DNA of 64,000 nt, taken from assembly GCA_949752745.1 (NCBI GenBank), contig OX457024.1, positions 113,548,900 through 113,612,899 of the forward strand. The letters run 5' to 3'. Shown in pieces: positions 1 through 9,549 of this stretch. A model generated the notes under the pieces. That model was given only the letters and a program-made list of their open reading frames with translations, was not told the DNA's origin and searched no databases. The translations under genes and the position numbers were made by a program. How positions within the stretch are numbered: the first letter of the stretch is position 1; every line of letters begins with the position of its first letter. Origin of the DNA: Protula sp. h YS-2021. Lineage: Eukaryota > Annelida > Polychaeta > Sabellida > Serpulidae.

Positions 1-36
1 GAGAGAGGGATAAAAATATAAAAAAAAAACGTATGT

Positions 37-60
37 ATGTGTGTCTATGTGTGTCTGTGT

Positions 61-102
<42 letters not shown>
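37..102. repeat. (GT)n microsatellite
   Basis: Nearly pure GT dinucleotide tract, slightly interrupted by CT at its left end. No coding meaning. Confidence 0.9.
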
Positions 103-103
<1 letters not shown>

Positions 104-117
104 CGGTTTTCGTAGCC

Positions 118-740
118 GCAATGCATGGAGAGTTCTCCCCCTTAAGGAGGCAATGGTTGCTCACTTTTAATTGCTGCTACGACAAGCCATTAGTGATGGG
201 ATATGCGTGTAAAAGCCCTAAAAACACTTGTTTCCATAGTTTGGTTTGATGTGGGTGAAGAGGGATAAAAACTAAAAAAAAAAACAAAAAAAAAGGACTG
301 TCTGGGTGTCCGTGTGTCTGGGTGTCCGTGTCTGGGTGTCCGTGTGTCTGGGTGTCCGTTGGGTTGGTTGCCATAGGTGTTACAAGAGTGAGAAAGCTTT
401 AAAGAAAGGATTGTTGCTTGTATATGGTCGCAATGCATGGAGACCTCTCTTCCTTAAGGAAATGAGTGCTCATTTTTAATTGCTGCTACGGCAATCCATT
501 AGTGATGGTGTGTGTGCTGGGAGAACGAGAAAAGCCCTAAAAAACAGTTGCTACCGCGATTTGGTGTGTGTGGAGAGAGAGGTAAAAAAAAAAAAACAAA
601 AAAAAAGACTGTCCGTTTGTCCGAGTGTCCGTTTGTCGGGTAGTCCGTTTGTCCGGGTGTCCGTTTGTCCGACTGACCCGTTACCAGTCTGGTCTGGCGT
701 GTGTTTGGAGAGAGAAAGCTAAAAAAAGAGTGGCCATTGC
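118..740. repeat. Two tandem copies of a ~310-bp unit
   Basis: Two diverged copies begin at the shared start ATGCATGGAGA (about 121 and 433). Each continues through a TTAAGGA block, an AATTGCTGCTACG block, a AAAAGCCCTAAAAA block, an A-rich run and a T/G/C minisatellite (units like GTCCGTTTGTCCG or TGTCTGGGTGTCCG). A third partial copy trails off near 740-790. I recognise no family and see no gene in it. Confidence 0.6.
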
Positions 741-804
741 TTGTATACATACAGTGGCATGCGGCGGTGAGCCGTGAGTCAGCGGCTAAAACCATCATGG
801 GCGG

Positions 805-960
805 GGCTCACTAGGTAGCTGGGGGGGGGGGGCTCACTAGGTAGCTGGGCGGGGGGGGGGGGGGTCTGTCGACTAGCTCACCCATATAGATACAGTGTAT
901 GCTGAAAGATTGCTGGGCCGGGGGGGGGGGGCTCACTAGGTAGCTGGGGGGGGGGCCACT
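805..960. repeat. G-tract repeat cluster
   Basis: Repeated GGCTCACTAGGTAGCTGG units, each followed by 8 to 14 consecutive G residues. Length differences between the G runs suggest slippage. No gene. Confidence 0.7.
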
Positions 961-1106
961 TTTAGGCCACTGGCTCAACGACTAACCGTCCTCCCGGGGC
1001 ACTCTATGCAGGCTTAAGTCAATCTTTGCAATTCTGTGTGACGTCATTGATGGGTCAAAATACACAGCAGGCCAGCTCTAACCATGTCTCTATGAACCCT
1101 TTGCTG

Positions 1107-1386
1107 TCCGGGTGCTCCAGTGCTCAGGTTCTCGAGTGCTCGAGTGCTCGGGTGCTCAAGTGCTCGAGTGCTCAAGTGCTTGAGTGCTCGGGTGCTCGAG
1201 TGCTCGGGTGCTCGAGTGCTCGGGTGCTCGGGTGCTCAAGTGCTCAAGTGCTCGAGTGCTCGGGTGCTCGAGTGCTCGGGTGCTCGGGTGCTCAAGTGCT
1301 CAAGTGCTCGGGTGCTCGAGTGCTTGGGTGCTCAAGTGCTCGGGTGCTCGAGTGCTCGGGTGCTCAAGTGCTCGGGTGCTCGGGTG
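1107..1386. repeat. 8-bp minisatellite TGCTCRRG
   Basis: About 35 tandem copies of TGCTCRRG (R is A or G). Because 8 is not a multiple of 3, all three forward frames are open and give spurious Cys/Ser/Ala/Arg-rich translations. I do not regard these as genes. Confidence 0.9.
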
Positions 1387-1499
1387 TCATTTTGTCCGGG
1401 CACCATTTTGTTCGGCTGCCCGTTTGACTGGTCGTTTGAATGGTTGCCCGTTTGAATGGTTGTTTGAATGGCCGCCCGTTTGAATGGCCGCCCACTCTC

Positions 1500-1830
1500 C
1501 ATATTACGTCATTATGACGTTCATATGACGTTCATATGACATTCATATGACCTCCATATGACCTCCATATCACCTCCATATCACCTCCATAACACGTCTA
1601 GATCACGTCAAAATGACGTCACTGTTTTAAAAACCCCATGGGGCTATCAAAACATCACGTGACGTCATTATGACGTCCATATGATAACCATATGGTAACC
1701 ATATGGTAACCATATGATAGCCATATGGTAACCATATGACGTCAATATGACGTCAATATGACGTCACTGTTTTAAAAACCCCATGGGGCTTTCAAAACAT
1801 CACGTGACGTCATTATGACGTCTCTTCCTG
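1500..1830. repeat. CATATGAC / TGACGTCA-rich repeat block
   Basis: Short tandem CATATGAC and CATATGGTAAC units sit between two direct copies of a ~60-bp segment (1614-1671 and 1761-1818) that contains TGACGTCA-like palindromes and CACGTG. TGACGTCA is the consensus CRE. The density may simply reflect a repeat family. Confidence 0.6.
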
Positions 1831-1881
1831 TTTTTAAACCCCCACTTTTACACTACTTCTAGTTGCAAGTTTCGATAAATA

Positions 1882-1882
1882 A

Positions 1883-1966
<84 letters not shown>

Positions 1967-1967
1967 A
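1882..1967. repeat. (TCTA)n microsatellite
   Basis: Tandem tetranucleotide TCTA/ATCT with one TTTA interruption. Confidence 0.95.
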
Positions 1968-2737
1968 ATGAACGCATGCGTTTTAAGTAGGCTACGCTTT
2001 CATGCATGTTATGCATAGGTATAATCGGCTACGTATTTTAAGCAGCTTCGTTTATTTTGTAAAACATGTAAAATTGTAGTCATAAAACTTTTTTTGAATT
2101 TATTGGTATCGTTATGAGTGAGAAATTTCTGTTTTAATAGGTCAATCTGTCCTCTTTTTTAACAAGATGCTTGGCTACGACTAATCTGCCAACACATAAA
2201 ATTTTAGGGCATTGGTTTATATATGCTTTGAGGTTTATTTTGATTGAGAATTTAAAAAAGATGGACAGATTGTGTCCATCTCTGATGCGAATTTCTCTGT
2301 TCTCATTAACTTCGTAGATGCTTTTTACACTAAGCCGCCAGTCCCGAAATAATGACAGGATGCGCATTCTTTGCTCAGTTCTTTGAAAAATAAAAATAAA
2401 AGAATGACCCGAACACTTCCATTCTTCTAGAGATGACGCGAAACCTCACCATTGCTGTATTGGATAGTTACAGTCTTTTCTTTGACGTTAAGAAGGACTG
2501 ACACATGATTTTAATGGTTTTAGAACCAAAGACGTTAGACCAATCTTGCAACAACATAACATTGAGCAAAAGCCATCACTTTTACTGAAATAAGATACGA
2601 TATTATAATTAAATTTTTAAAATAGTTATGCATGAATGCATATAGATGCCTTATTAGTTAGTTTCACAGTTTGGAGTTACTCATTTCTACACCATAATTT
2701 TCTATGTAATTTAACAGTTAGATCTCCCGAGAGACCA
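1968..2737. other. AT-rich spacer, nothing recognised
   Basis: No convincing gene, RNA or repeat structure is seen. The one open frame here (- strand, under 80 codons) has no recognisable motif. Confidence 0.5.
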
Positions 2738-3043
2738 GTGGTCGTATTCACGAAAGTGTAAGTTTAAACTTAGAGGCAATCTAAGTGCAAAAATGTAAGA
2801 GTAAACTTAGATTCCCGTTGCTTAAACTTAGCGGTATTCACAAAATGTAATTTTAAACTTACACTCAAGTATAAGTTCAAAATTCTAAGTTTTACTTCGG
2901 ACCACACATAGATTTCTAAGTTCAATCCAACGCTATATTAAAATAGCCGGAGTGTTTTGTTTAGGAGGGAAAAGTGTTTCGAGATAGGAGTAATCCGTTT
3001 GAGGTTTACAGTGACGATGAACTCTTAACTCGATACAGATTTT
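2738..3043 (+). mobile_element. Left half of a PIF/Harbinger-type element split by the Polinton
   Basis: The end GTGGTCGTATTCACGAA mirrors the end at 24542-24558 in inverted orientation with one mismatch. The inner part holds degenerate TAAGTTTAAACTTA motifs. From about 2980 the + frame reads NPFEVYSDDELLTRYRF, which looks like the N-terminal region of a Harbinger transposase, and it breaks off at the Polinton target duplication. The same frame resumes in the right half at 24240. The element seems to be an internally deleted, nonautonomous derivative. I could not find its own target duplication. Confidence 0.65.
3038..3043 (+). repeat. Target-site duplication GATTTT, left copy
   Basis: GATTTT immediately precedes the AGTAGG terminus and is repeated perfectly after the right terminus. 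Six bases is the known Polinton duplication length. Confidence 0.95.
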
Positions 3044-3641
3044 AGTAGGGTGTAAATAAGAGTTCTGCCCCACTTTTGGGGTAGAACTCTTAGAGTTCTG
3101 CCCCACATTGTAGATAAGAGTTCTGCCCCACTTTTGGGGTAGAACTCTTAGAGTTCTGCCCCACATTGTAGATAAGAGTTCTGCCCCACTTTTGGGGTAG
3201 AACTCTTAGAGTTCTGCCCCACATTGTAAATAAGAGTTCTGCCCCACATTGAGTTCTGCCCCACATTGAGTTCTGCCCCACATTGGGTGTAAGAGACGTT
3301 ACGATAGAGTGTGACGAAAGAAAACGTCATATGATGCAAGGATTGGGATTGCGAGCGATTGCGAGCGAAAAGTGTGTTTCCGGTGAAACGTTGTAGGTTG
3401 TACGTTGTGTGTACAATGGTATGGGGGCTTGTGAGGGGAAAAAGGTGTGGCGTGCCGAGAGGTCTCGAGTGAAAGGGTGTGTGTGCCGAGACGGGTGCGG
3501 AGACGGGTGCGGAGACGGGGTGGTTGGGGGGGGGAGTTGGACAGAGAGAGACAGAGAGAGACAGAGAGAGACAGAGACAGAGAGAGAGAGTTTTTTTTTT
3601 TAAAGCATTTCCCATTCTCATGCATACTTTCGAAACACGGT
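3044..3641 (+). repeat. Left terminal inverted repeat of the Polinton
   Basis: This is the reverse complement of 23585-24233. The outer 250 bp consist of ~58-bp units with nine direct copies of GAGTTCTGCCCC and three inverted partners (GGGGTAGAACTC), so each unit can form a hairpin. Inward lie a ~200-bp unique part, a C/G-rich stretch, a (GAGACA)n purine tract and a 40-bp conserved inner edge ending at ACACGGT. The right TIR has one more hairpin unit, which accounts for most of the length difference. Confidence 0.92.
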
Positions 3642-3799
3642 GTCGATAGTTAATTGATCTTCAACATGAATTGTAAATTCCATTGTTGCATCCATTGCAA
3701 AGCACGTCCGTACTCTGGAAAAGTTCGAAAGCTCTGCAGGCAAATGCAGGCGGAGATGACGAAATGTGTGAAACGTCAGACCACCCCCCCACCCTCCTT

Positions 3800-3834
3800 G
3801 TCAATACACAGAGTACAGAGTACAGAGTATTGAC
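3800..3834. promoter_or_regulatory. 35-bp palindromic element, copy 1 (left arm)
   Basis: Arms GTCAATAC and GTATTGAC flank three iterated ACAGAGT-like heptamers. C-tracts with GACCACC lie on both sides. The same 35-bp element occurs inverted at 20760-20794 and 22656-22690. It lies about 80 bp upstream of the TATA box of the Cys-rich gene. A binding site for an element-encoded or host regulator, or a replication-associated site, is my inference. Confidence 0.6.
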
Positions 3835-3914
3835 GACCACCCCCCCCCCCACCCCTCCCCCAAGAATCTGTGTTGTCGACCACCCCCCCCCCCCACCCCT
3901 CCCCCCAGAACTCA

Positions 3915-3922
3915 TATATAAG
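3915..3922 (+). promoter_or_regulatory. TATA box of the left-arm Cys-rich gene
   Basis: TATATAAG lies 62 bp before the ATG and directly downstream of two C-tract blocks. Spacing fits a 30-nt leader after transcription start. Confidence 0.7.
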
Positions 3923-3976
3923 TGAGGCTGTTGTCAGTGTAGCCACCAGAGGTACACACACAAAGAGGTACACAAG

Positions 3977-4525
3977 ATGAACTCGCCAGCTATAGCCATA
4001 GATGACCTGAGCCGTTTCGAAGCCGATGAAGTAGTTAGGATTGTGATGCCGTTGATGGATAAGAAGGCAAAGGCTGAAGCAAAGGCTGAGATGAACTATG
4101 CTTTGGAGGAAGCTTTACAGTTTCCATCGGCAGTGGCGGCAGTGGCGGCAGTGGGGGCAGTGGCTCCGGTGGAGGAGAAGAAGACAGTGAGAGTGCGGAG
4201 GAAGAACGGAGAGATGGTGACGCTAACAACGGAATGTTACAAGTGCTGGGTGTGGTTGGAGTATGAGGGGCAGCCGCACAATTGCCCGGTGAAGCACAAC
4301 GCCCCGCGACATTACTGTTGTAAAACGTGTGGTGGATTGCTACCCTACAAGTTCACAGCGAGATTGCTAGGACAGGAGTCGTGCACAGATTGCTGGTGGT
4401 GCGGGGCAACGCTGAAGAACTTTGGTTATTATAACTTTCATCCGTTCCGATGCTCGAGGAGGCCGTTTACAATGAATCAATTCTACCGCTACCAGTGCGA
4501 CTGCGGAGAGCCAACGTGTTGGTGA
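3977..4525 (+). CDS. Cys/His-rich zinc-binding-like protein, 182 aa, function unknown
   Basis: First gene of the Polinton left arm, with its own TATA box. The N-terminal third is helical and charged with an Ala/Val-rich run (VAAVAAVGAVAP, residues 54-65). The C-terminal 100 residues carry many paired cysteines and histidines (CYKC, CCKTC, CTDCWWC, CDC), consistent with two or three zinc ribbons or knuckles. I recognise no named family. The start codon region is perfectly complementary over 24 nt to its own 3' flank at 4680-4703, which is unusual. Position next to the palindromic element shared with the right-arm zinc genes suggests common, perhaps early, regulation. A regulatory or nucleic-acid-binding role is inference only. 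Confidence 0.8.
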   Translation: MNSPAIAIDDLSRFEADEVVRIVMPLMDKKAKAEAKAEMNYALEEALQFPSAVAAVAAVGAVAPVEEKKTVRVRRKNGEMVTLTTECYKCWVWLEYEGQPHNCPVKHNAPRHYCCKTCGGLLPYKFTARLLGQESCTDCWWCGATLKNFGYYNFHPFRCSRRPFTMNQFYRYQCDCGEPTCW

Positions 4526-4679
4526 AGATCATGGACGGAGGGGGGGGGGGGTACATCAGCGCTGTGTTGAACGTTTTGAACTTTAGACATTTTATTAGTT
4601 TGTGAATGACATTTGCATTTTTTTTTAACGTTAAATTGTTTAATATATTTTATCACAGACTCTATGTGTTTATAGTGTT

Positions 4680-4703
4680 GCGAGTTCATCTTGTGTACCT
4701 CTT
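4680..4703 (-). repeat. 24-bp inverted repeat of the upstream gene's start region
   Basis: This segment is the exact reverse complement of 3963-3986, which spans the ATG of the 182-aa gene. It lies in the AT-rich region after that gene, where AACGTTAAATTGTTTAATAT-like units also repeat (about 4627, 4746, 4781). The remaining spacer up to 4913 holds an AATAAA at 4870-4875, a possible poly(A) signal. Confidence 0.85.
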
Positions 4704-4913
4704 ATGTTTAACGTTTTTTTTTTTTGGTTATCTTTTTAGCATTTAACGTTAAATTGGTTTAATTTTTATTTTTTACATTTAACGCTAACTTGTTTAATAT
4801 TGTATGAAAATATTTGTGGTTTATCTTATAGTTAAGTGGAAAAAGTATTGTTAGATGTTGAGAAGCAAGAATAAAAATTGTTTTTACTTTCAAAAAGCCT
4901 CTTTGTGTGCGTG

Positions 4914-4923
4914 TATATAAAAG
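4914..4923 (+). promoter_or_regulatory. TATA box of the polymerase gene
   Basis: TATATAAAAG followed at once by a G-tract (GGGAGGGGGGGGG). It is 90 bp before the polymerase ATG. TATA plus G-tract recurs at several promoters of this element. Confidence 0.75.
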
Positions 4924-5003
4924 GGGAGGGGGGGGGAAACATCACATCAGTCTTTAGTAGTTGACGGCGGTAGCAGCAGCGGCGCAGCGCAGCAACAACA
5001 AGG

Positions 5004-8000
5004 ATGGCTATGAATTCAGACACATCAGTGTTTTGTCATGAGTGCAAACGGACATTTCCATTTCTGGACTTGTATGTGGCACATACATGTAAACCAGCAA
5101 GGTTGAAACGTGCTATAGAAGAGCTTGTTCAGCAGATAGAAGTGAAGAGACAAAAGACGATGGAAGATAGCATTATCAGACCTGATCCGTTCCTCTGCGG
5201 TGAATGTGTAAAGATATTTGCATCTATGGAAGCGTTTGACACACATGTATGCAGGATGCTTCCAAAGACAGTACAAGTAGGGAGAGGGAGAAGAGTGAGT
5301 CTTGGTGAAAATGCACAGGAAAGACGGTTTGAGCCTGAAGATGGATCGGATTTATTACTTGAAATGCGGCAACAAGAGAATCGGATTAAGAGACATTTGT
5401 TGGAGACCTTAAACCATGGCATGAAATGGTACATTGTCGTGCATGCACGCTTCAAGAAACTGACGGCGAATGCTGAAGGTGTGATGGTAGAACAAGTGGA
5501 TAATGCTTTTATCAGCAGTCGAACCTATATAGCTTACAACCCAGAGGATATTGAACAGGACTTGCCAGAAGCCTATAAAGAATTGTTTACCAAGTTTGAT
5601 GAACATGAGCGACAAGGGTCTGGCTGGGAGTTGGATAACATCCTGTATATTGAAGTGCATACAGCTACATCAGCACCTCTGGAAGCGAGCAGTTATATCA
5701 AACTGCCGAAGAGAGTGAAGGATACAAAGGCTGTGTTAAACATTAAGAATAAAGACAACAAGTGTTTCTTATGGTCAGTATTGGCTCACCTTCACCCTTC
5801 AACAAGCAATAACCCACAGCGTGTGCATCTATACAAGGTATTTGAGAATGAATTGAAGGTGGAAGGCATGACATTTCCGACACCGACTAAGGACATTCCA
5901 AAATTTGAAAAGGAGAATGATGTGTCCATCAACGTGTTTGGATATGAACAGGATGTCGTTGTTCCGATACAACTGAGTCGAAACACCAGCACCAACAGCG
6001 CCAACAGTGTGAGAGAAATCAACTTACTTTTGATTAGCAATGACAAGACAAGGCATTATTGTCTCATCAAGAATTTCAGCAGACTGATGGCTTATCGTAC
6101 CAAGTATAATGGAGCAATGTTTTATTGTTTCAACTGCCTTCACGGGTTTAAGCGACAAGATCTGTTAGACAAGCATCGCGAAGTGTGTGGCAAGCATGGA
6201 GCGCAACGTTTATCATTTCCCAAGGAACCCTTTATCAAGTTTAAGAATGTAGCCAAACAACAGCGAGTCCCTTTTGTGATTTATGCCGACTTTGAATGTT
6301 TCACGAAAAAGCATGAAGAAGTGAGGTACCAGCATCACCGTCCAAACAGCTTTGCCTATGTGGTTGTGAGTCAGTATGAGACACGCGCCCCAGTCCTGTA
6401 TCGAGGAGACAATGCTGTGAAAGTCTTTTTAGACCATATGGTGACTGAGCGTGATCGTATTGTGCACGGTTTACAACAGCCAAAGGAGATGGTGATGACT
6501 CGCGCAGACAAAGAGGATTTCAGGACTGCGGTCGACTGCTACATTTGTCATGAGCCTCTAGGAGCAGATCGTGTGAGAGATCATGATCATATCAATGGCA
6601 AATACCGTGGAGCTGCACATAGTGAATGCAATTTGCAATTTCGATTTCGAAAGGATCAGCAGGGGGATAAAGATTCGTTTATCATCCCTGTCTTTTTCCA
6701 CAATTTGCGAGGCTATGACAGTCATTTGATCATGGAGGAAATTGGAAAGTTCAAAGATGAAACGCTTACGGTCATTCCCAACACCGTTGAGAAATATATT
6801 GCATTCACCATGAGCAATCTGAAATTTACGGACAGCTTTCAGTTCATGAGTACGTCTCTACAGAAGTTGGTCTCCAACCTGGCGGCAGAAGGGAAAGAGA
6901 ACTTTTATCACATGACCTCTCACATTCATGATAGCGACCAGCAAGAGTTACTGTTGAGAAAGGGAGTGTACCCCTACGATTACGTGGATGAGCCATCCAA
7001 GTTTGCTGAAACACAACTGCCGTCCAAGGACAAGTTTTACAGTCAGCTTAGTGAAGAAGGCATTAGTGATGAGGATTATGTACATGCACAGAAGGTGTGG
7101 GAGACATTCCACTGTACTACATTTGGCGACTACCATGACTTGTACCTGAAATCGGATGTGTTACTGCTGGCTGACGTGTTTGAAAACTTTCGTCACGTAT
7201 GTCTCAACACCTATGAATTGGATCCTGCCCACTACTATACAGCGCCAGGCCTGTCGTGGGATGCGATGCTAAAAGCGACAAAGGTGAAGTTGGAATTGAT
7301 CAATGACATTGACATGTACCAAATGGTTGAACAAGGCTTACGTGGAGGAATATCTGTCATCACACACAAGTATGCGAAAGCAAATAACCCCTACGTAGCA
7401 GAGTATGATCCCACGAAACCGACCCATTACCTGATGTACCTGGATGCGAACAACCTGTACGGCTGGGCCATGTCACAAAGCATGCCGGAAAATGGATTCA
7501 TGTGGGTGAACGAGCCAGAATCCATTGACTTCATGGAAGTGGATGAAGATGACGAGATTGGTTACATTTTAGAAGTGGATTTGGAATACCCACAGACCAT
7601 TCATGATCGTCATAATCACTACCCAGTGGCTCCAGAACGGAAATGTGTGAAGGTGGGAGAATTGTCAGAACATAGTGAGAAGCTACGGAAAGATCTCAAC
7701 ATGAAAGGCAAACTTAGTGAAAAGCTTATTCCCAACTTGTGTGACAAGAAGAAATATGTACTTCATTATAGAAATTTACAGCAATATGTGTCACTGGGAT
7801 TGGAAGTCACGAAGGTGCATCGTGCCATCATGTTTGCACAGAGCAAATGGTTAGCGAAATACATCTCGTTGAACACGGAAAAGAGAAAGTTAGCCAAGAA
7901 CCCGTTTGAGAAAGATTTTTTCAAATTGATGAACAACTCTGTGTTTGGCAAAACCATGGAAAATGTGAGAAAACGCATCAATGTGGAACTCGTTCACCAG

Positions 8001-8714
8001 GAAAAGCGGTTCAAGAAAGTTGTAGCCAAACCGTCATTCCACCAATTTAGAATTTTCAACGAAGATTTGACCGCGATACATTTACACAAAGTGGATTTGC
8101 TTCTGGATAAGCCCATTCAAGTCGGCTTCGCCATTCTTGACCTCAGCAAAGTGCTCATGTTTGACTTTCATTACAACTACATCATGACCAAGTATCCCGA
8201 CGCCAAGTTGTTGTTCAGCGACACCGACAGTCTATGTTACGACATAGAAACGGATGATATCTACAAGGATATGCAGGAAGATGCCGACTTGTTCGACACA
8301 AGTGACTATCCCCCCAATCATTTCCTGCATTCCAACGTGAACAAGAAAGTGCTTGGGAAAATGAAAGATGAGACGGCAGGCATTCCCACTGAAGAGTTTG
8401 TTGGACTTCGGCCGAAAATGTACAGCATGATGTATGGTGGGAAAGAAAAACATACGGCTAAAGGTATCACTTACGCGTGTCAAAGACGGATGAAACATGA
8501 GCAGTATAAAGACAGTTTGTTCAACCAAACGCAGATGATGGTGACAGGACACACCATTCGAAGCTATGACCACCAGATTTTCCCGGAGAAGTTGAGGAAA
8601 GTAGCTCTCTCCCCCTTTGATGATAAGCGATACGTGTTGAATGATGGCTATTCCACTTTGGCGCATGGGCATTACAATATCAGGGCGGCGGCAGCAGCGG
8701 CAGCAACAGTATAA
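5004..8714 (+). CDS. Protein-primed family B DNA polymerase (Polinton POLB), 1236 aa
   Basis: Replicates the linear element, probably by protein priming at the TIR ends as is known for this family. Order of parts: two N-terminal CxxC...HxxxxC zinc-finger-like motifs (residues 9-30 and 64-88), a third finger near 375-400, exonuclease motif I DFE (429-431), a CxxC/RDHDH HNH or endonuclease VII-like module (512-545), exonuclease II NLRGYD (567-572), exonuclease III with D718, polymerase motif A DANNLYG (D814), motif B KLMNNSVFG (974-982) and motif C DTD (1073-1075). All catalytic residues are present and the frame is unbroken. Two close ATGs (5004, 5010) could start it. The tail is Ala-rich, and the stop codon lies inside the next gene's TATA box. 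Confidence 0.97.
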   Translation: MAMNSDTSVFCHECKRTFPFLDLYVAHTCKPARLKRAIEELVQQIEVKRQKTMEDSIIRPDPFLCGECVKIFASMEAFDTHVCRMLPKTVQVGRGRRVSLGENAQERRFEPEDGSDLLLEMRQQENRIKRHLLETLNHGMKWYIVVHARFKKLTANAEGVMVEQVDNAFISSRTYIAYNPEDIEQDLPEAYKELFTKFDEHERQGSGWELDNILYIEVHTATSAPLEASSYIKLPKRVKDTKAVLNIKNKDNKCFLWSVLAHLHPSTSNNPQRVHLYKVFENELKVEGMTFPTPTKDIPKFEKENDVSINVFGYEQDVVVPIQLSRNTSTNSANSVREINLLLISNDKTRHYCLIKNFSRLMAYRTKYNGAMFYCFNCLHGFKRQDLLDKHREVCGKHGAQRLSFPKEPFIKFKNVAKQQRVPFVIYADFECFTKKHEEVRYQHHRPNSFAYVVVSQYETRAPVLYRGDNAVKVFLDHMVTERDRIVHGLQQPKEMVMTRADKEDFRTAVDCYICHEPLGADRVRDHDHINGKYRGAAHSECNLQFRFRKDQQGDKDSFIIPVFFHNLRGYDSHLIMEEIGKFKDETLTVIPNTVEKYIAFTMSNLKFTDSFQFMSTSLQKLVSNLAAEGKENFYHMTSHIHDSDQQELLLRKGVYPYDYVDEPSKFAETQLPSKDKFYSQLSEEGISDEDYVHAQKVWETFHCTTFGDYHDLYLKSDVLLLADVFENFRHVCLNTYELDPAHYYTAPGLSWDAMLKATKVKLELINDIDMYQMVEQGLRGGISVITHKYAKANNPYVAEYDPTKPTHYLMYLDANNLYGWAMSQSMPENGFMWVNEPESIDFMEVDEDDEIGYILEVDLEYPQTIHDRHNHYPVAPERKCVKVGELSEHSEKLRKDLNMKGKLSEKLIPNLCDKKKYVLHYRNLQQYVSLGLEVTKVHRAIMFAQSKWLAKYISLNTEKRKLAKNPFEKDFFKLMNNSVFGKTMENVRKRINVELVHQEKRFKKVVAKPSFHQFRIFNEDLTAIHLHKVDLLLDKPIQVGFAILDLSKVLMFDFHYNYIMTKYPDAKLLFSDTDSLCYDIETDDIYKDMQEDADLFDTSDYPPNHFLHSNVNKKVLGKMKDETAGIPTEEFVGLRPKMYSMMYGGKEKHTAKGITYACQRRMKHEQYKDSLFNQTQMMVTGHTIRSYDHQIFPEKLRKVALSPFDDKRYVLNDGYSTLAHGHYNIRAAAAAAATV

Positions 8715-8717
8715 AAG
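8710..8717 (+). promoter_or_regulatory. TATA box overlapping the polymerase stop codon
   Basis: TATAAAAG contains the TAA stop of the polymerase (8712-8714) and is followed by GAGGTGGGGGGGG. The next ATG is 81 bp on. Confidence 0.7.
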
Positions 8718-8790
8718 GAGGTGGGGGGGGACTCACCAAAAACTTCAGAGTGAGTTGAGGGTGTGAACATGATCTGCAACAACAACGGAT

Positions 8791-9135
8791 ATGGATACTC
8801 TAGCAGATACGGTGAAAGACTTGAACGTGAACAATCCCACCACCACCACCACCACCACCACTATCAAGAAATTAAAAGTGGAGACGGCGACACCACCACC
8901 ACCACCACAGTCGTGGGATGGAATGCTTTCTCTAGGCAATGGAAAGTATATCAAGATTATGAAACAAAGCGATGAAGGTGTGGTGAACATTCGCAAGTAC
9001 CTCAGAGATGAGGGGACTGGAAGGAACCGTCCTACGAAAAAGGGTATCTTGCTGACCATACCTGAATGGAAAATGTTGAAGAAGCAGGTGAAAGAAGTGG
9101 ATAAAAGGCTTCGCAGACAAGACGACAACGCATAA
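8791..9135 (+). CDS. PC4-like ssDNA-binding/coactivator protein, 114 aa
   Basis: Residues 45-108 match the layout of the transcriptional coactivator PC4/p15 domain: a strand GKYIKIM, a strand GVVNIRKYL, a loop rich in basic residues, the strand KKGILLT and the helix PEWKMLKKQV. PC4 domains bind single-stranded DNA as dimers. The N-terminus is a Thr and Pro low-complexity linker (residues 16-39). It heads a run of four related small genes and follows the polymerase, so a role in replication or transcription is likely, by inference. The 14-bp gap to the next ATG holds no TATA box, so the two may share an mRNA. Confidence 0.75.
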   Translation: MDTLADTVKDLNVNNPTTTTTTTTIKKLKVETATPPPPPQSWDGMLSLGNGKYIKIMKQSDEGVVNIRKYLRDEGTGRNRPTKKGILLTIPEWKMLKKQVKEVDKRLRRQDDNA

Positions 9136-9149
9136 CCAGGTAAACCATC

Positions 9150-9524
9150 ATGAATGCACTCATGTTAAACGATGGTGTTTACCTTAAAGTAAATGAGAGG
9201 AATGAAGTGATGATGGGTTCTCGGAGATGTTCTGCTTATCGGTTTAAACCTGAAGTGTGGAAAGACTTTAAAAACATACCACTTGAAGCTGGGTTTAAAC
9301 GTAGACTTGAAAATAAACTGGAAGTGACGGTGGCTGAATATGATTCTAACATACGTGTGACATTCTGTAGAAATCTTTTACAGGATTATCCAAAGGATTA
9401 TAAGGGAGTTGTGCCAGACACACCCTATGCACAGTTGATCTTCTTTGATATCAAGAACTGGCGCGCAATCTTACGATTCCTAGAAGCTATACAACATCCA
9501 CTGTTCGACATCCTCCGAGTATAA
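9150..9524 (+). CDS. PC4-like family protein, long form, 124 aa
   Basis: This gene and its neighbours share a two-part plan. First comes a hairpin (here DGVYLKVNERNEV) leading to a helix starting near W37. Then comes a PC4-like unit of strands (KLEVTVAEY, IRVTFCRN, AQLIFFD) and a terminal helix NWRAILRFLEAI. The closing aromatic-x-x-(L)-L signature is shared with the units at 8791, 9550, 9797 and 17979. Family assignment is by pattern only and weaker than for the first gene. Its stop codon is inside the TATA box of the next gene. Confidence 0.65.
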   Translation: MNALMLNDGVYLKVNERNEVMMGSRRCSAYRFKPEVWKDFKNIPLEAGFKRRLENKLEVTVAEYDSNIRVTFCRNLLQDYPKDYKGVVPDTPYAQLIFFDIKNWRAILRFLEAIQHPLFDILRV

Positions 9525-9527
9525 AAT
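9520..9527 (+). promoter_or_regulatory. TATA box overlapping a stop codon
   Basis: TATAAAAT contains the TAA that ends the preceding gene (9522-9524). The following ATG at 9550 is only 30 bp from it, so that gene may start at a later Met (9568 or 9583) or be nearly leaderless. Confidence 0.6.
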
Positions 9528-9549
9528 ACACACACACACACGAGACGAG

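Noticed and set aside
1026..1483. Three overlapping Cys/Ser/Ala-rich open frames
   Set aside because: They are translations of an 8-bp minisatellite in three phases.
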